Source: Selaginella moellendorffii
Lineage: Eukaryota > Streptophyta > Lycopodiopsida > Selaginellales > Selaginellaceae
Assembly (NCBI RefSeq): GCF_000143415.4
Contig: NW_003314298.1
Span: 1,598,978 to 1,662,977 of the forward strand
Length of the DNA stretch: 64,000 nucleotides
Direction of reading: 5' to 3'
Every line of letters begins with the position of its first letter. Positions within the stretch are counted from its first letter, which is position 1. Shown here in pieces: positions 1 to 10,476 of the stretch. The notes under the pieces were generated by a model, which did no database searches, was not told where the DNA came from, and worked only from the letters and a program-made list of their open reading frames with translations. The position numbers and the translations under genes are program-made.

Positions 1-1420
1 TCGCAGTGAGGGCTGGCTTGCAAGGTTTCCAATGTTCGACTGGGTTGGAGGGAGAACCTCTGAATTATCAGCCGTGGGACTTCTTCCAGCTGCGCTTCAG
101 GTGCGTGTTGAAGTTTAACTTGATAGCGTGCTAGCGTGGTCGTTTCTTTTCAGGGCATCAACGTGGACGATATGCTTTATGGTGCGGCATTGATGGACAA
201 GGCCACGAGAAAGCAATCGGTGAGCTCTTTTAGTATTTTCTCCATGCAAACTTATTTGTTTTTGTTTTGCTGTGTTTTAAGATTAAAGAGAACCCCGCTG
301 CTTTGCTAGCACTTTGCTGGTATTGGGCCTCGAATGGTATTGGATCCAAAGACATGGTTGTTCTTCCCTACAAAGACAGCTTGCTCTTGTTTAGTCGCTA
401 CTTACAGCAGTTGGTGATGGAGTCTCTTGGCAAAGAACTCGACTTAGACGGGAATTTGGTACCTATAAAATCTCTCCTTTTTTTCTTCCTTCTTTCTGGT
501 TGTGACAATTGTCTCCTGTGAAGGTAAATCAAGGATTAAGTGTGTACGGGAACAAAGGCAGCACAGATCAACACGCGTTAGTTTTTTCATTTTTTCTTAA
601 AAGGAAGTTGACGCTTGATCTCTCTCAGATACATTCAACAGCTTAGAGAGGGTGTTTCAAATTTTTTTGCAACTTTTATAGAGGTTCTTCGGGACAGACC
701 TCCGGGCCATGACTGGGAGCTTGAGCCTGGCGTAACTTGTGGTGACTACCTGTTTGGTATGCTTCAGGTAAGAGTATTTCCTCATGAAAATCTTCTCAGC
801 TGATAGCTTTGGAGCATTTTCAGGGGACCAGATCCGCTCTTTATGCAAACAAGAGGGAATCCATCACAGTAACTGTCCAAGAAGTCAATGCTCGGACTAT
901 CGGTGCGCTGATAGCGCTGTATGAACGAGCAGTCGGCCTCTATGCGAGCTTGGTAAACATTAACGCGTATCATCAACCAGGTAAGGTTTCTTCTGGGCGA
1001 ATTGATCAAATCAGTGTGTGCCGCAGGCGTCGAGGCAGGAAAGAAAGCAGCGGCAGACGTATTGGCCTTGCAAAAGAGAGTTCTTGCGGTTTTAAACGAG
1101 GCCAGGTTTGCAATGAAGGAAATCTTCTGTTTGGCAGACTTTATTAATGCTTTCTTGCTTGCAGCTGCAAGGAACCAGCCGAGCCACTTGCAGTAGAAAC
1201 TATTGCACAGTTATGCCAAGCTCCAAACCAGGTAAAAAATCTCTTTTTTTTTCCTCTTGCATAGGCAAACAAGGTACTCCCACAGGTTGAAATGATTTAC
1301 AAGATTGTGTTGCATATGGCTGCGAACGATAGAGCCTTGTTTGCCGAGGGCAGCCGCGGCTCGCCCAGGAGCTTGAAAGTCTACACTGGAGAGTGCAATG
1401 TGGAGGAGCTATACGACTAG
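1..1420 (+). CDS. PGI1: Glucose-6-phosphate isomerase, plastid type (3' part)
   Basis: Interconverts glucose-6-phosphate and fructose-6-phosphate, in plastids feeding starch synthesis. The gene enters from the left edge. Exons: up to 100, 154-219, 282-458, 524-576, 629-767, 824-980, 1027-1105, 1165-1231, 1286-1420 (stop TAG 1418-1420), all with GT..AG introns and consistent phase. Translation gives family signatures [49 protein letters not shown] and [19 protein letters not shown], which carry the sugar-phosphate loop and the catalytic His of the GSTDQH segment. Similarity is to the bacterial-like plastid PGI rather than the cytosolic enzyme (from family memory). The 5' exons and transit peptide lie outside. 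Bases 1-6 could be an intron end or exon. Confidence 0.9.
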
Positions 1421-1684
1421 AAGATTAGAACAAACGGAGAACACTGAAATAAGATACTCGCGACAGGGAGAATAAGCTCTACGAGCTACGTAGACTACAT
1501 TTTTTTTTTCGTATCGACACAGAACAACACTCTAAAACAGCGATCTCGACCATTCAAACAAAAGGTCGAAGATACCATGTAAATAAATACTTTGACACTG
1601 ATTTCAATCTTCTCTCGAAAACAAACGATAAAACGAATCAAGTTTTTCGCTGGATATCATTCTTAACATTACCATAATGAAAAT
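1421..1684. other. Intergenic spacer with left end of the duplicated block
   Basis: No gene seen. Sequence similar to 8220-8267 begins near 1633 and runs into the tRNA, so the left boundary of the tandem duplication lies in this spacer. Confidence 0.6.
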
Positions 1685-1756
1685 GGAGGTATGGCTCAGT
1701 GGTAGAGCAATCGGCTGCAGTCCGATAGGTCACCAGTTCGATCCTGGTTGCCTCCT
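1685..1756 (+). tRNA. tRNA-Cys (anticodon GCA)
   Basis: A 72-nt cloverleaf with no intron. The acceptor stem pairs all seven bases (GGAGGTA with TGCCTCC, one G-U), discriminator T. The D stem is GCTC/GAGC. The anticodon stem ATCGG/CCGAT is perfect around loop CTGCAGT, giving GCA. The T arm is ACCAG-TTCGATC-CTGGT. CCA is not encoded, as expected for a nuclear gene. This is the intact member of the duplicated pair; the other copy is at 8268. Confidence 0.93.
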
Positions 1757-1946
1757 CTTCCAGTTTGAAATCCAACAAAATTTAGAGATATATGTAACTT
1801 CTCGGTTGGTGGTATTAGCTACAATTTGACAAATCATTTTTTGAAACTCAGCTCTATGGTTCATGCTTTAGAAAGACCCTTCAAGGACCATGTAGATAGA
1901 TCTTCTTCACATGAAATATAAATGGTTGAACACCTTTGCTGTGATC

Positions 1947-2858
1947 CTATGCTTCGTCTTCCTCTTCCAGCACATAAGTTGGCGATTGGGCCCGGATTTG
2001 CGAGCCGGGAACCGTCTCACTCAACTGGAACGATCCCGCAACTGGTTGATCGCTACTTCCCAGCTGCTGGTACCTCGAGATTTGCGAAGAGTCGCCGCCA
2101 CCGCCAGCCTTGTGGAAGAACGCATAAGTTGGCAGCACCACCGCGAGGATCATGGCCAGATGCAAGTTAAACTGGAGGGTCGCGATCGCCTTGCCTCTGT
2201 GCAATGCCATCATCCCTTTGCAGTGAACTGCGTAGTCGCCCTCACCGTTTTGATCCAGCCAGCACCCCTGAGACATCCCCCTGGACGAGAAGATCGAGCT
2301 GGCCATCTGGAAGAACCAAGTCCCCTGGAGGATCAATCCCAAGTTCTGGATGAAACGCAGCAGCTCACTGCGGGGGTAGCAAATCCTGAGAAGCGTCGAC
2401 ACCAAACACACGCCGATCGGGACGAGGAGGAGCCGATGGTACTGCCCCTGGACGCCGCTGCCATCGTCTTCCTTGAGATAGAAGAGGAAGAACTCCAATC
2501 CAAATGCCGTCACTGCGAGGAGCCGCAAAATCTCTTTTGGGAGCGGCAAAATCCTGGTCTTCTCCTTGAGGATCGCGGCGAGGGAGTAGACGAGGAACAT
2601 AGAGGCCGTGCCCGAGGATTCCAGCGCCATGGCCGACGCCACCGGGTAGCCGCGCCGCCAGTCCCGGTGAGACGCGAGAAAGCTCCCTAGAATGTGGAGC
2701 GAGGCCAGGAACGCGACGAAGAGCGATTGGAGGTCGCAATGCCGGATCGATCTGTGCTGCTGCTTACCGGGATCCACTGGAGTGGAATTGGCGACCAGGC
2801 GCCATAGGCCGATCCCTAGGAAGCCCGCTCCCGTCGCAGCCATGCCCTCCCATCCCAT
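1947..2858 (-). CDS. DUF716 / TMEM45-like multispanning membrane protein
   Basis: A single-exon 303-aa open frame. It is rich in hydrophobic segments (about seven predicted by eye), with the family-like stretch SRGMSQGCWLDQNGEGDYAV and HCKG near residues 195-220 and a short hydrophilic acidic C-terminus ending EEEDEA. DUF716 proteins are plant and animal membrane proteins of poorly known role; some plant members are linked to pathogen response. The start at 2858 gives MGWEGMAATG; the Met at residue 6 is an alternative. It points away from the neighbouring NPF gene. The duplicate at 8560-9345 is frameshifted, so this is the only working copy visible here. Confidence 0.8.
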   Translation of the reverse strand: MGWEGMAATGAGFLGIGLWRLVANSTPVDPGKQQHRSIRHCDLQSLFVAFLASLHILGSFLASHRDWRRGYPVASAMALESSGTASMFLVYSLAAILKEKTRILPLPKEILRLLAVTAFGLEFFLFYLKEDDGSGVQGQYHRLLLVPIGVCLVSTLLRICYPRSELLRFIQNLGLILQGTWFFQMASSIFSSRGMSQGCWLDQNGEGDYAVHCKGMMALHRGKAIATLQFNLHLAMILAVVLPTYAFFHKAGGGGDSSQISRYQQLGSSDQPVAGSFQLSETVPGSQIRAQSPTYVLEEEDEA

Positions 2859-3796
2859 AGCTCGAAGTTTTTGACCTAAATAAAATTTCAGTTTGTTATT
2901 AATATTTTTATTTGCTATACTATATCCCTTTATTGTTAAAACTTATACAAAGTAAGAAAAACGTATCTTTGGTAGTTTCAAATTGTGTGTGCTAGTGGAA
3001 AGGGGCGCTAGCAATCCACTAGAACGATTGATTGATGCATGGCTTGGAGAGTGGGGACCTTTTTCCAAATTTGATGGGCTTTTTTGTCCAGTCACTGTTC
3101 TTTCTTTTTGTTTTCTTATAGAGAATTCTTTTTTTTTTTGTTTTATAAAATTATCAGGCCTTTTTACAGGCTTAAGATTGAGATTATTAATGGAAAACCA
3201 CTTTAGCTATACACGAGAATTTGTCCTAGAACACTTAAACTTTCAGAGTGACCCCAGAGTGTTCTTGGGGCCAGCTGATCTTCCGCAAGGTTGTGGAAGT
3301 CATCGCAGATCTCCTCGCGACTGGAGATGTCTGCAGATGTAACTACAACATCATTCTCTGAATTGGGTCTTGAGAGGAGACAGTTAATATTCAAATGTGC
3401 AGATATGCTTTGATTCTGCCGCGAGAGTCACTTCTTGCCATGTGATGGAAGCATAAAAGTCAAGCCAAGGGGAAAAATGAGGATTCTTTCTACCCCCACC
3501 GTATCCGTCAAAACTCTGGCTCGAACACAAGATTAAAGACAGCAAACAAAAGAGCAAGGTGAAAACCAAAACCCGAGATTCCATAAACTTTTTTCTCGAG
3601 TTTTTTTTAAAGAAGTTTAATCCCGCGATACTCTTCTCGGACGTTCAGACCTAGCAATCAAAATGACGTCATCTTCATGGCCTCGTCTCTCTTTTAAGTA
3701 AGCGAAACAAACAAAGCGGCTTTGGGGGAGATTTTTACTCTGTTCGCGTGTGAATCCTCAGCGAGCGAGCGCGGGAACAGCGATTGATCAGACTCC

Positions 3797-5835
3797 ATGG
3801 CGTTCACTGCTCGAGCTTGGAGAGTGGCACCCTTCATCTTTGGTACCAAATTGATGCTTGGATAGATTTTGGGTCTTTTCCTTTCCTCTAGCCTCTTGAA
3901 TGTGGACTCTCCACGGTCTTGATCATTGTTACATTCTTCTTCTCATGGTTTTGATACATCGTCTTGATTTGTGATTTGATTTCTTCTTTTGCAGCGGTGG
4001 TGACGCTCGAATCTGCCGCTTCTTTGTCAATTGGGATCAATCTCTTCACGTTTGCATTCAACACGGAGCATTTCAGCCTCGCCACTGCTGCCAACATTGT
4101 GACCAACTTCATGGGAACGATGTTTCTCCTCACGCTCCTTGGAGGGCTTGTGGCAGATCTCTGGTGGAGTCGGTTCAAGACTATCGTCGTCTCTGGCGTC
4201 CTGGAAGTCCTGGTAAAGATCTCTCTCTTATCTCCATTTCTCGGATTTCCAAAACAAAAATACATAGTACCTACTTGATGACGATGCCGATTTTCTGCGC
4301 AGGGGATTCTTCTCGTGGCGCTCGTAGCATCTATAGAATCTCTCACTCCACCCGAGTGCCAGCTTCTAGATGCTTCCTGCAACAGCGCAACCTCTTCCCA
4401 AAAGGCTGTGTTCTTCGGAGGACTCTACCTTCTAGCACTTGGAGCCGGAGGTGTCAAAGCCAACATCGCGACCATGGGAGCAGTCCACTTCGACGAGAAC
4501 TCGCCTGTGGAGAAGAAAGAACTGGGGACGTACTTCAACACGTACTTCATCCTTTTCTGCATCGGAGCGCTCATCGCGATCACGGCACTCGTCTACACGC
4601 AAGAAAACGTCTCCTTCGAAGTTGGCTATCTCATCGCGCTTGGATGCATGGTATTGGGCGTGATCGTCGCTGCCGCTGGCTATCCACTCTACCAACACAA
4701 CTCACCCATAAACGGAACCCAAAGTCCAGTCACAAGCTTCGCCCAAGTTGTTGTGGCCGCGTTTAAGAACCGCAAGCTTCAAATTTTGTCCCCGGAAGTT
4801 CTCCATCAGGGTCCTCTCGATGACTCAAAGATGGGCTACAGGATCGAGCACACGGACCAGTTCACGTAAGATTTTGAGATTCGCTTCGATATAGTGATCA
4901 ATCGTCTTTGTAACCATGGCAGCTTCTTGGATCGAGCAGCCATCGTCGACTATAACTCTCCCCCGACCGCACAAACCAGCCCCTGGAAGCTGTGCACGGT
5001 GACACAAGTCGAGGAGGTGAAGCTCATCCTACGAATCCTCCCGATCTTCGCGAGCACCATCGTTTTGAACTGCGTCATCGCTCAAGTCCAGACAGTAACT
5101 CTCCAGCAAGGCCGGACGATGGATCGAAGGATCACCAAGAGCTTCGAGATACCTCCGGCGTCGGTGGCAGCGCTCCCGGTCGTGTTCATGATCATAGCTC
5201 TCCCAATCTACGACCGGATCTTCGTGCCAATCGCGCGGCGAGCCACGGGTCACGAGAGCGGGATCACGTACTTGCAAAGGATCTCCGTGGGCTTGCTTCT
5301 GGCGATCGCGAGTATGGTGGTGGCGGCGCTGGTGGAGAAGAAGCGGATCCGCGTCGCTCGGGAGTTTGGGCTCCTCGATTCGCCCACCGCGAGGGTGCCG
5401 CTCAAGATCTACTGGATCATGATCCAGTACTTCATCATTGGGCTGGCGGACATGTTCACATTCGTGGGTCTCATGGAGTTTTTCTACCGCGAGGCCCCCG
5501 AGAGAGTTCGCAACATGTCCACGGCGCTGACCTTTGTCTCGCTCTCCCTGGGCTACTTCTTGAGCTCCACCATTGTGGACATTGTGAAGAGCGTTACTAC
5601 AAAAGGTGGCGGGCTCGGGTGGCTGCCAAGCAATATCAATAAGGGTAACATCAGCAACTTCTACCTGCTGCTTGCAAGCATCAGCGCCGTCAACTTCGTG
5701 GTGTATGTGGCCTGTGCGAGGTGGTACAGGTATAGAAATCACGGTGATGTTGATTTGACATTGGATCGTGATGTTGAGTTACCATCAAAAGTTACGGATA
5801 TTGGTAGTGTGAGCAAGAGGCCCTTGATGGCCTAG
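3797..5835 (+). CDS. NPF (NRT1/PTR family) transporter, left copy
   Basis: A proton-coupled transporter of the major facilitator superfamily; the closest resemblance I recognise is the NPF4 clade, whose members move abscisic acid, gibberellin or nitrate. Exons 3797-3842, 3995-4212, 4303-4865, 4923-5835 give 579 aa. The 46-nt first exon encodes MAFTARAWRVAPFIF, and the phase-1 junction restores FAVVTLESAAS. Features: the FSLATAANIVTNFMGT segment of TM2, GGVKANIATMGAVHFDE with the PTR signature, a charged central loop around residues 230-290, and a C-terminal membrane half ending KRPLMA. The first exon lacks the ExxER proton-coupling motif found in many NPF proteins. Substrate cannot be told from sequence. 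Convergent with the ClpB pseudogene. Confidence 0.88.
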
Positions 5836-6029
5836 ACAATATTTCAAAATAAATCTTGAACACCAGCTACTGAAGAAATGTCCATAATGTTCATACAGAT
5901 TCTTACATAAAATTCACCACCTAATAACTCTTCGCAGTTTACAAGACATTTATTTTGGTGTCTCAATGACTTGAGAAAAGTTAGTAAAAGGTATAACTCA
6001 AGAACTCCAAAAAAAAAAAAACAGGTGAA

Positions 6030-8206
6030 ACTTTATGCTGATGTAAAGAAGGCGACCATTTTCTCATGTCCTCTGTCATGATAAGCACCGTGTCCTCCTC
6101 GTTGACCTCGCCCTTCAAAATCCCTTTAGCCAGCTCACTGGATAGTTAGGATCATATCCAAGCTTGGCAAACACCTGAACCGTATCGTCCGTGATCTTCA
6201 AAGAGATCTTGCGGTGTTGGACGTTTTGCAGCTAGAGAAAAAAAGCCAAAGATCATAAACTGCCTGATCGCGAAAACGCAACTTACCTGGAGCTTGACGA
6301 TTTCTTGGATCTACTCCACGTCCAGGGGCTGGAACACGATGAACTCGTCCACCCTGTTCCTGGCCGGAAGGTGGAGCGAGCCACTTCCATCACCGTCTGA
6401 TATGCCGCGTTCTTGTCGCCCGATGATTTGAGAGCGTCCAGGATGTGCTGCGAGCCGAGGTTGACCACGGTGTTGGCGAAGTTCACCGTCCGGCCCTGGG
6501 AGTCCGTCACGTGGCCATCGTCGAGTATCTGGAGGAAGATGTTGAAGACGTCCGCAGCCTTTTCGATCTCGTCGAAGAGAACCACCGAGTAAGGCCGCCG
6601 GCGGACGCTCTCGGTCAGCTGCCCAGCCTTCCTCGTATCCCACGTATCCTGGAGGAGCGCCAATGAGCCGGAACACGGCGTGCTTCTCCATGCACTCATG
6701 TCGAATCTCAGCAGCGCTTTGTCCGTGTCGAACAGGTATTCGGCTAGAGCTTTGGCCAGCTCCGTTTCCCCGACTCCGGTCGGCCCCATGAACATGAAGC
6801 TGGCGATAGGACGGTTTGGATCCGCGAGTCCAGCTCTGGAACGGCGGATAGCGTCGGCCACGGCTTGCACTGCGGGGTCTTGGCCGAAAAAGCGCTTATG
6901 TAAGTGTTCGTCGAGGTGGAGCAGCTTCTCCATCTCGGACTAGAGCAGCCTTGAGACGGGAATCTTTGTCCACTTGCTGACTATCTCAGCACTTTCCAGA
7001 GCTGCATCCTTCTCAAGGTACTTGCGATATTCCTTTATTGTCGTGGCACCAATGCACCTCAGTTCACCATGGCCCAGCATTGGCTTCAGCAAGTTTCCAA
7101 CATCCATCGCTCCCGACGTGGCACCTGTAAAAACAAGTACCGTGCTTGCAGTCGAAAATGCAAAATCCCACACACAAAGTACTTGCCCCGACGACCATGT
7201 GGATTTCATCAATGAAAAGCACAATGTACCCCTCTGACTCCTTCACTTCTTTTAGAACAGCTTTTAATCGATCTTCAAATTCTCCTTGAAACTTCGCTCC
7301 TGCGATCAAGGCTCCCAAGTCCAATGATATCAGCTGCATTTTTAATGGTAAGGTGTTGCAATAGCACTCGCGTAAAACATACCTTCCGGTTGGCAAGGGC
7401 CTCGGGCACGTCTCCTTGAACTATACGCTGAGCAAGTCTATGCAAGATAATCAAGTCAGCAGAAGCCAGTCATTTCCATACCCTTCGGCTATAGCAACAC
7501 GAGGCTCTCTAATCACGACAGGATTGTTCTTGGTTCGCCGGCACACAAGATTTGAATGCACCGTCGAATTTCGTCATCACGACCGATGACCGGATCAAGT
7601 TTTCCTTGGCGGGCCATCTCCGTCAAATCCACTCCAAATTTCTCGAGTGCTTCATACTTGTTTTCAGGGGCTGGGTCGAGAAAACAAACAACGAGACTGT
7701 TGAGAATTTTGACAAAGAAAACAGCGAACCTTGATCAGTAACCGTCTGTGTCCCTCGAATGGCAGTGATCGCATGTTTAGTAGCCTTGGCATTGAGACCG
7801 AACTGCCCAAACAACTCCTTCCCGATACGAATGTCTTCCGCGGGTGACAAATGTTCGATTGACGTATAATTATCTCCAAAGTCCTTCATGTGACCCTTGG
7901 CTCGATTGAGTAAACTGTCGAGGCTCTGGCCAAGCATAGCACCAGATATGTTTCCCGTCACCTAGAAGAACACGCGCACAATCAGAATGTCTCAATAGAA
8001 AAAAAAAACACTTTTCACCTTAGGCTGGCGCTCGATGTATCGCTCAGTTGCTTGCAAAAGAGCCGAGTTATCAATCCCAGCCTTGGTAAAAATAATCCGT
8101 GCAAGACCATTTTTTTTCTCCAGCAAATCCTTTAGAAGATGCTCGGTTTCTACAACCTGTTGTCTGTTTGATTGTGCCAGTTCCACGGCGGAAACCATAC
8201 CTTGCC
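6030..8206 (-). pseudogene. ClpB chaperone pseudogene, left copy
   Basis: Reads like the intact ClpB at 12684-16122 but is disabled several times over. It has no transit-peptide exon or promoter because the duplication junction cuts at about 8206. About 775 bp present in the intact copy (13757-14529: end of NBD1 and the coiled-coil middle domain) is missing at about 6987. The NBD2 Walker A lysine is Glu ([10 protein letters not shown] instead of GVGKTEL). A TAG stop replaces Gln in the segment before [11 protein letters not shown] (near 6943). Small deletions shift the frame after FDMS and remove about 50 bp near 6139. The NBD1 exon carrying GEPGVGKT also has lost bases near 7510. Confidence 0.93.
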
Positions 8207-8267
8207 TTGTTTAGAAAAAGAATCAAGTTTCTCGCTGAATATCATTCTTAACATTACTAATGAAAAT

Positions 8268-8339
8268 GGAGGTATGGCTCAGTGGTAGAGCAATCGGCTG
8301 CAGTCCCATAGGTCACTAGTTCGATCCTGGTTGCCTCCT
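8268..8339 (+). tRNA. tRNA-Cys (GCA), right copy with anticodon-stem mismatch
   Basis: A 72-nt duplicate of the gene at 1685. Acceptor and D arms and anticodon loop are unchanged, but the 3' side of the anticodon stem reads CCCAT instead of CCGAT, putting a C-C mismatch at the central pair (base 8307). The T stem has a T-G wobble (ACTAG/CTGGT). It may be a decaying copy. Confidence 0.8.
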
Positions 8340-8559
8340 CTTCCAGTTTGAAACTCAACAAAATTTACAGATACGCCTTCTCAAAGTTGGCGAGGTTGGT
8401 GGTATTAGCTACAATTTGACAAATCATTTTTTGAAACTCAGCTCTGAATCCATTTGTGGTTCATGCTTTAGAAAGACCCTTCAAGGACCATGTAGATAGA
8501 TCTTCTTCACAAGAAAAGTAAATGGTTGAATACCTTTGCTGTGATCCTATGCTTCGTCT

Positions 8560-9345
8560 TCCTCTTCCAGCACATAAGTTGGCCATTGCGTCCGGATTTG
8601 CAAGCCGGGAACCGTCTCACTCAACTGGAACGATCCCGCAACTGGTTGATCGCTACTTCCCAGCTGCTGGTACCTCGAGATTTGCGAAGAGTCGCCCCCG
8701 CCAGCTTTGTGGAAGAACGCATAAGTTCATGGCCAGATGCAAGTTAAACTGGAGCGTCGCGATCGCCTTGCCTCTGTGCAATGCCATCGTCCCTTTGCAG
8801 TGAACTGCGTAGTCGCCCTCGCCGTTTTGATCCAGCCAGCACCCCTGAGACATCCCCCTGGACGAGAAGATCGAGCTGGCCATCTGGAAGAACCAAATTC
8901 CCTGGAGGATCAATCCCAAGCTCTGAATAAAACGCAGCAGCTCACTGCGGGTGTAGCAAATCCTGAGAAGCGTCAACAGCAAACACACGCCGATCGGAAC
9001 GAGGAGGAGCCGATGGTACTGCCCCTGGACGCCGGTGCCATCGTCTTCCTTGAGATAGAAAGAGGAAGAACTCCAATCCAAATGCCGTCACTGCGAGGAG
9101 CGGCAAAATCTCTTTTGGGAGCGGCAAAATCCTGGTCTTCTCCTTGAGGATCGCGGCGAGCAAGTAGACGAGGAACATAGAGCGCCATGGCCGACGCCAG
9201 TCCCGGTGGGACGCGAGAAAGCTCCCTAGAATGTGGAACGCCAGGAACGCGACGAAGGAGGTTGCAATGCCGGATCGATCTGTGCTTACCGGGATCCACT
9301 GGAGTGGGATTGGCCATAGGCCGATCATGCCCTCCCATCCATAGC
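8560..9345 (-). pseudogene. DUF716 / TMEM45-like pseudogene, right copy
   Basis: Nearly identical to 1947-2858 over long stretches but broken. An extra A near 9060 shifts the frame in the segment encoding FFLF-YLKEDDG. Several deletions remove bases around 8693-8733 (C-terminal region), 9176-9200 and 9245-9330 (N-terminal region, including the first membrane segment). No single frame spans the gene. It sits in the right block, where ClpB is intact, giving a mirror-image pattern of loss with the left block. Confidence 0.88.
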
Positions 9346-9399
9346 TCGATATTAATATTATTTGTTATAATATACCCTTTATTGTTAAAACTTATACAA

Positions 9400-9570
9400 A
9401 TCTAATGCGTAGTAACGTAATTATTTTAATTTATTAATTTAATTGAGGAGCTTATTTATAATTTATAACACAAGATTATTATAAATTTTAAATACAAAAT
9501 TAATCTAACCGATAAATGGTAAAATATCTCAGAATATCCAAGCATACTCACATATCATTTCTTTGGTATA
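9400..9570. repeat. AT-rich insertion in right block
   Basis: Absent at the equivalent place in the left block (about 2955). Its right half resembles repeat units at 17105-17190 and 18185-18260: a segment of the form aaattaatctaa.. followed by ..gaatatccaagcatactc. Probably a fragment of the same dispersed AT-rich family. Confidence 0.5.
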
Positions 9571-10476
9571 TAACAGAATTTCAATTTGTGTGTGTGCTAG
9601 TGGAAAGGGGCGCTAGCAATCCACTAGAACGATTGATTGATCCATGGCTTGGAGCGTGGGGACCTTTTTTCCAAAATTGATGGCCTTTTTTTCCACTCAC
9701 TGTTCTTTCTTTTTGTTTTCTTACAGAGATTTATTTTTTCAGATTATTCACTTAAAGTTTTAGTATCTGCTTCTGGACAACCCCACACAATGGGATGATG
9801 CTATACATGAAAATTTGTCCTAAAACACTACTCCATGGCCTTGAACTTTCAGAGTGACCCAGAGTTGCAAATGAATCTCCAAATGCTGAATAAGTCGCGA
9901 GGAGACTTCCACAATCTTGCGGAAGATCAGCGCCCGGCCAGCTGGCCCCAAGAACAGAATTACACGATCATTCTCTTGATTGGGCCTTGAGAGGAGACAC
10001 TTAATATTCAAATGTGCAGATATACTTTGATTCTGCCGCGAGAGTCAATGTGACTTCTTGCCATGTGTTCGATGGAAGCATAAAAGTCAAGCCAAGATTG
10101 GGGAAAATGATACCAAGAACACAAATTTGGATGGATTCTTTCCACCCCCACCGTACCCGTCAAAACTCTGGCTCGAATACAAGATAAAAGGCAGCAAACA
10201 AAGGAGCAAGGAGAAAACCAAAACCCGAGATTCCATAAACTTTTCTCTCGAGTTGTTTTGAAAGAGAGAAGCGAACCTTTAATCCCACGATACTCTTTTC
10301 GGACGTGACAAAACCCTCAGAGTCAGCTCCCTAGCAATCAAATGACGTCATCTTTTATGGCCTCGTCTCTCTTTTAAGTAAGCGAAACAAACAAAGTGGC
10401 TTTGGGGGAGATTTTTACTCTGTTCGCGTGTGAATCCTCAGCGAGCGAGCGCGGGGATAGCGATTGATCAAACTCC

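Larger units (their letters stand above)
1633..8206. repeat. Tandem segmental duplication, left block
   Basis: The left copy of a roughly 6.6 kb unit holds tRNA-Cys, DUF716 gene (-), NPF gene (+) and a 5'-truncated ClpB (-), in the same order and orientation as 8220-15757. Exons are nearly identical between blocks, while spacers carry indels. The junction near 8206-8220 falls inside the exon following the ClpB transit-peptide exon, so this block never contained the ClpB promoter or first exon. Confidence 0.9.

Noticed and set aside
6283-6933. A working shortened ClpB in the left block
   Set aside because: The Walker A Lys is lost, the frame fails after FDMS, stops occur, and there is no presequence or promoter; better read as a pseudogene.
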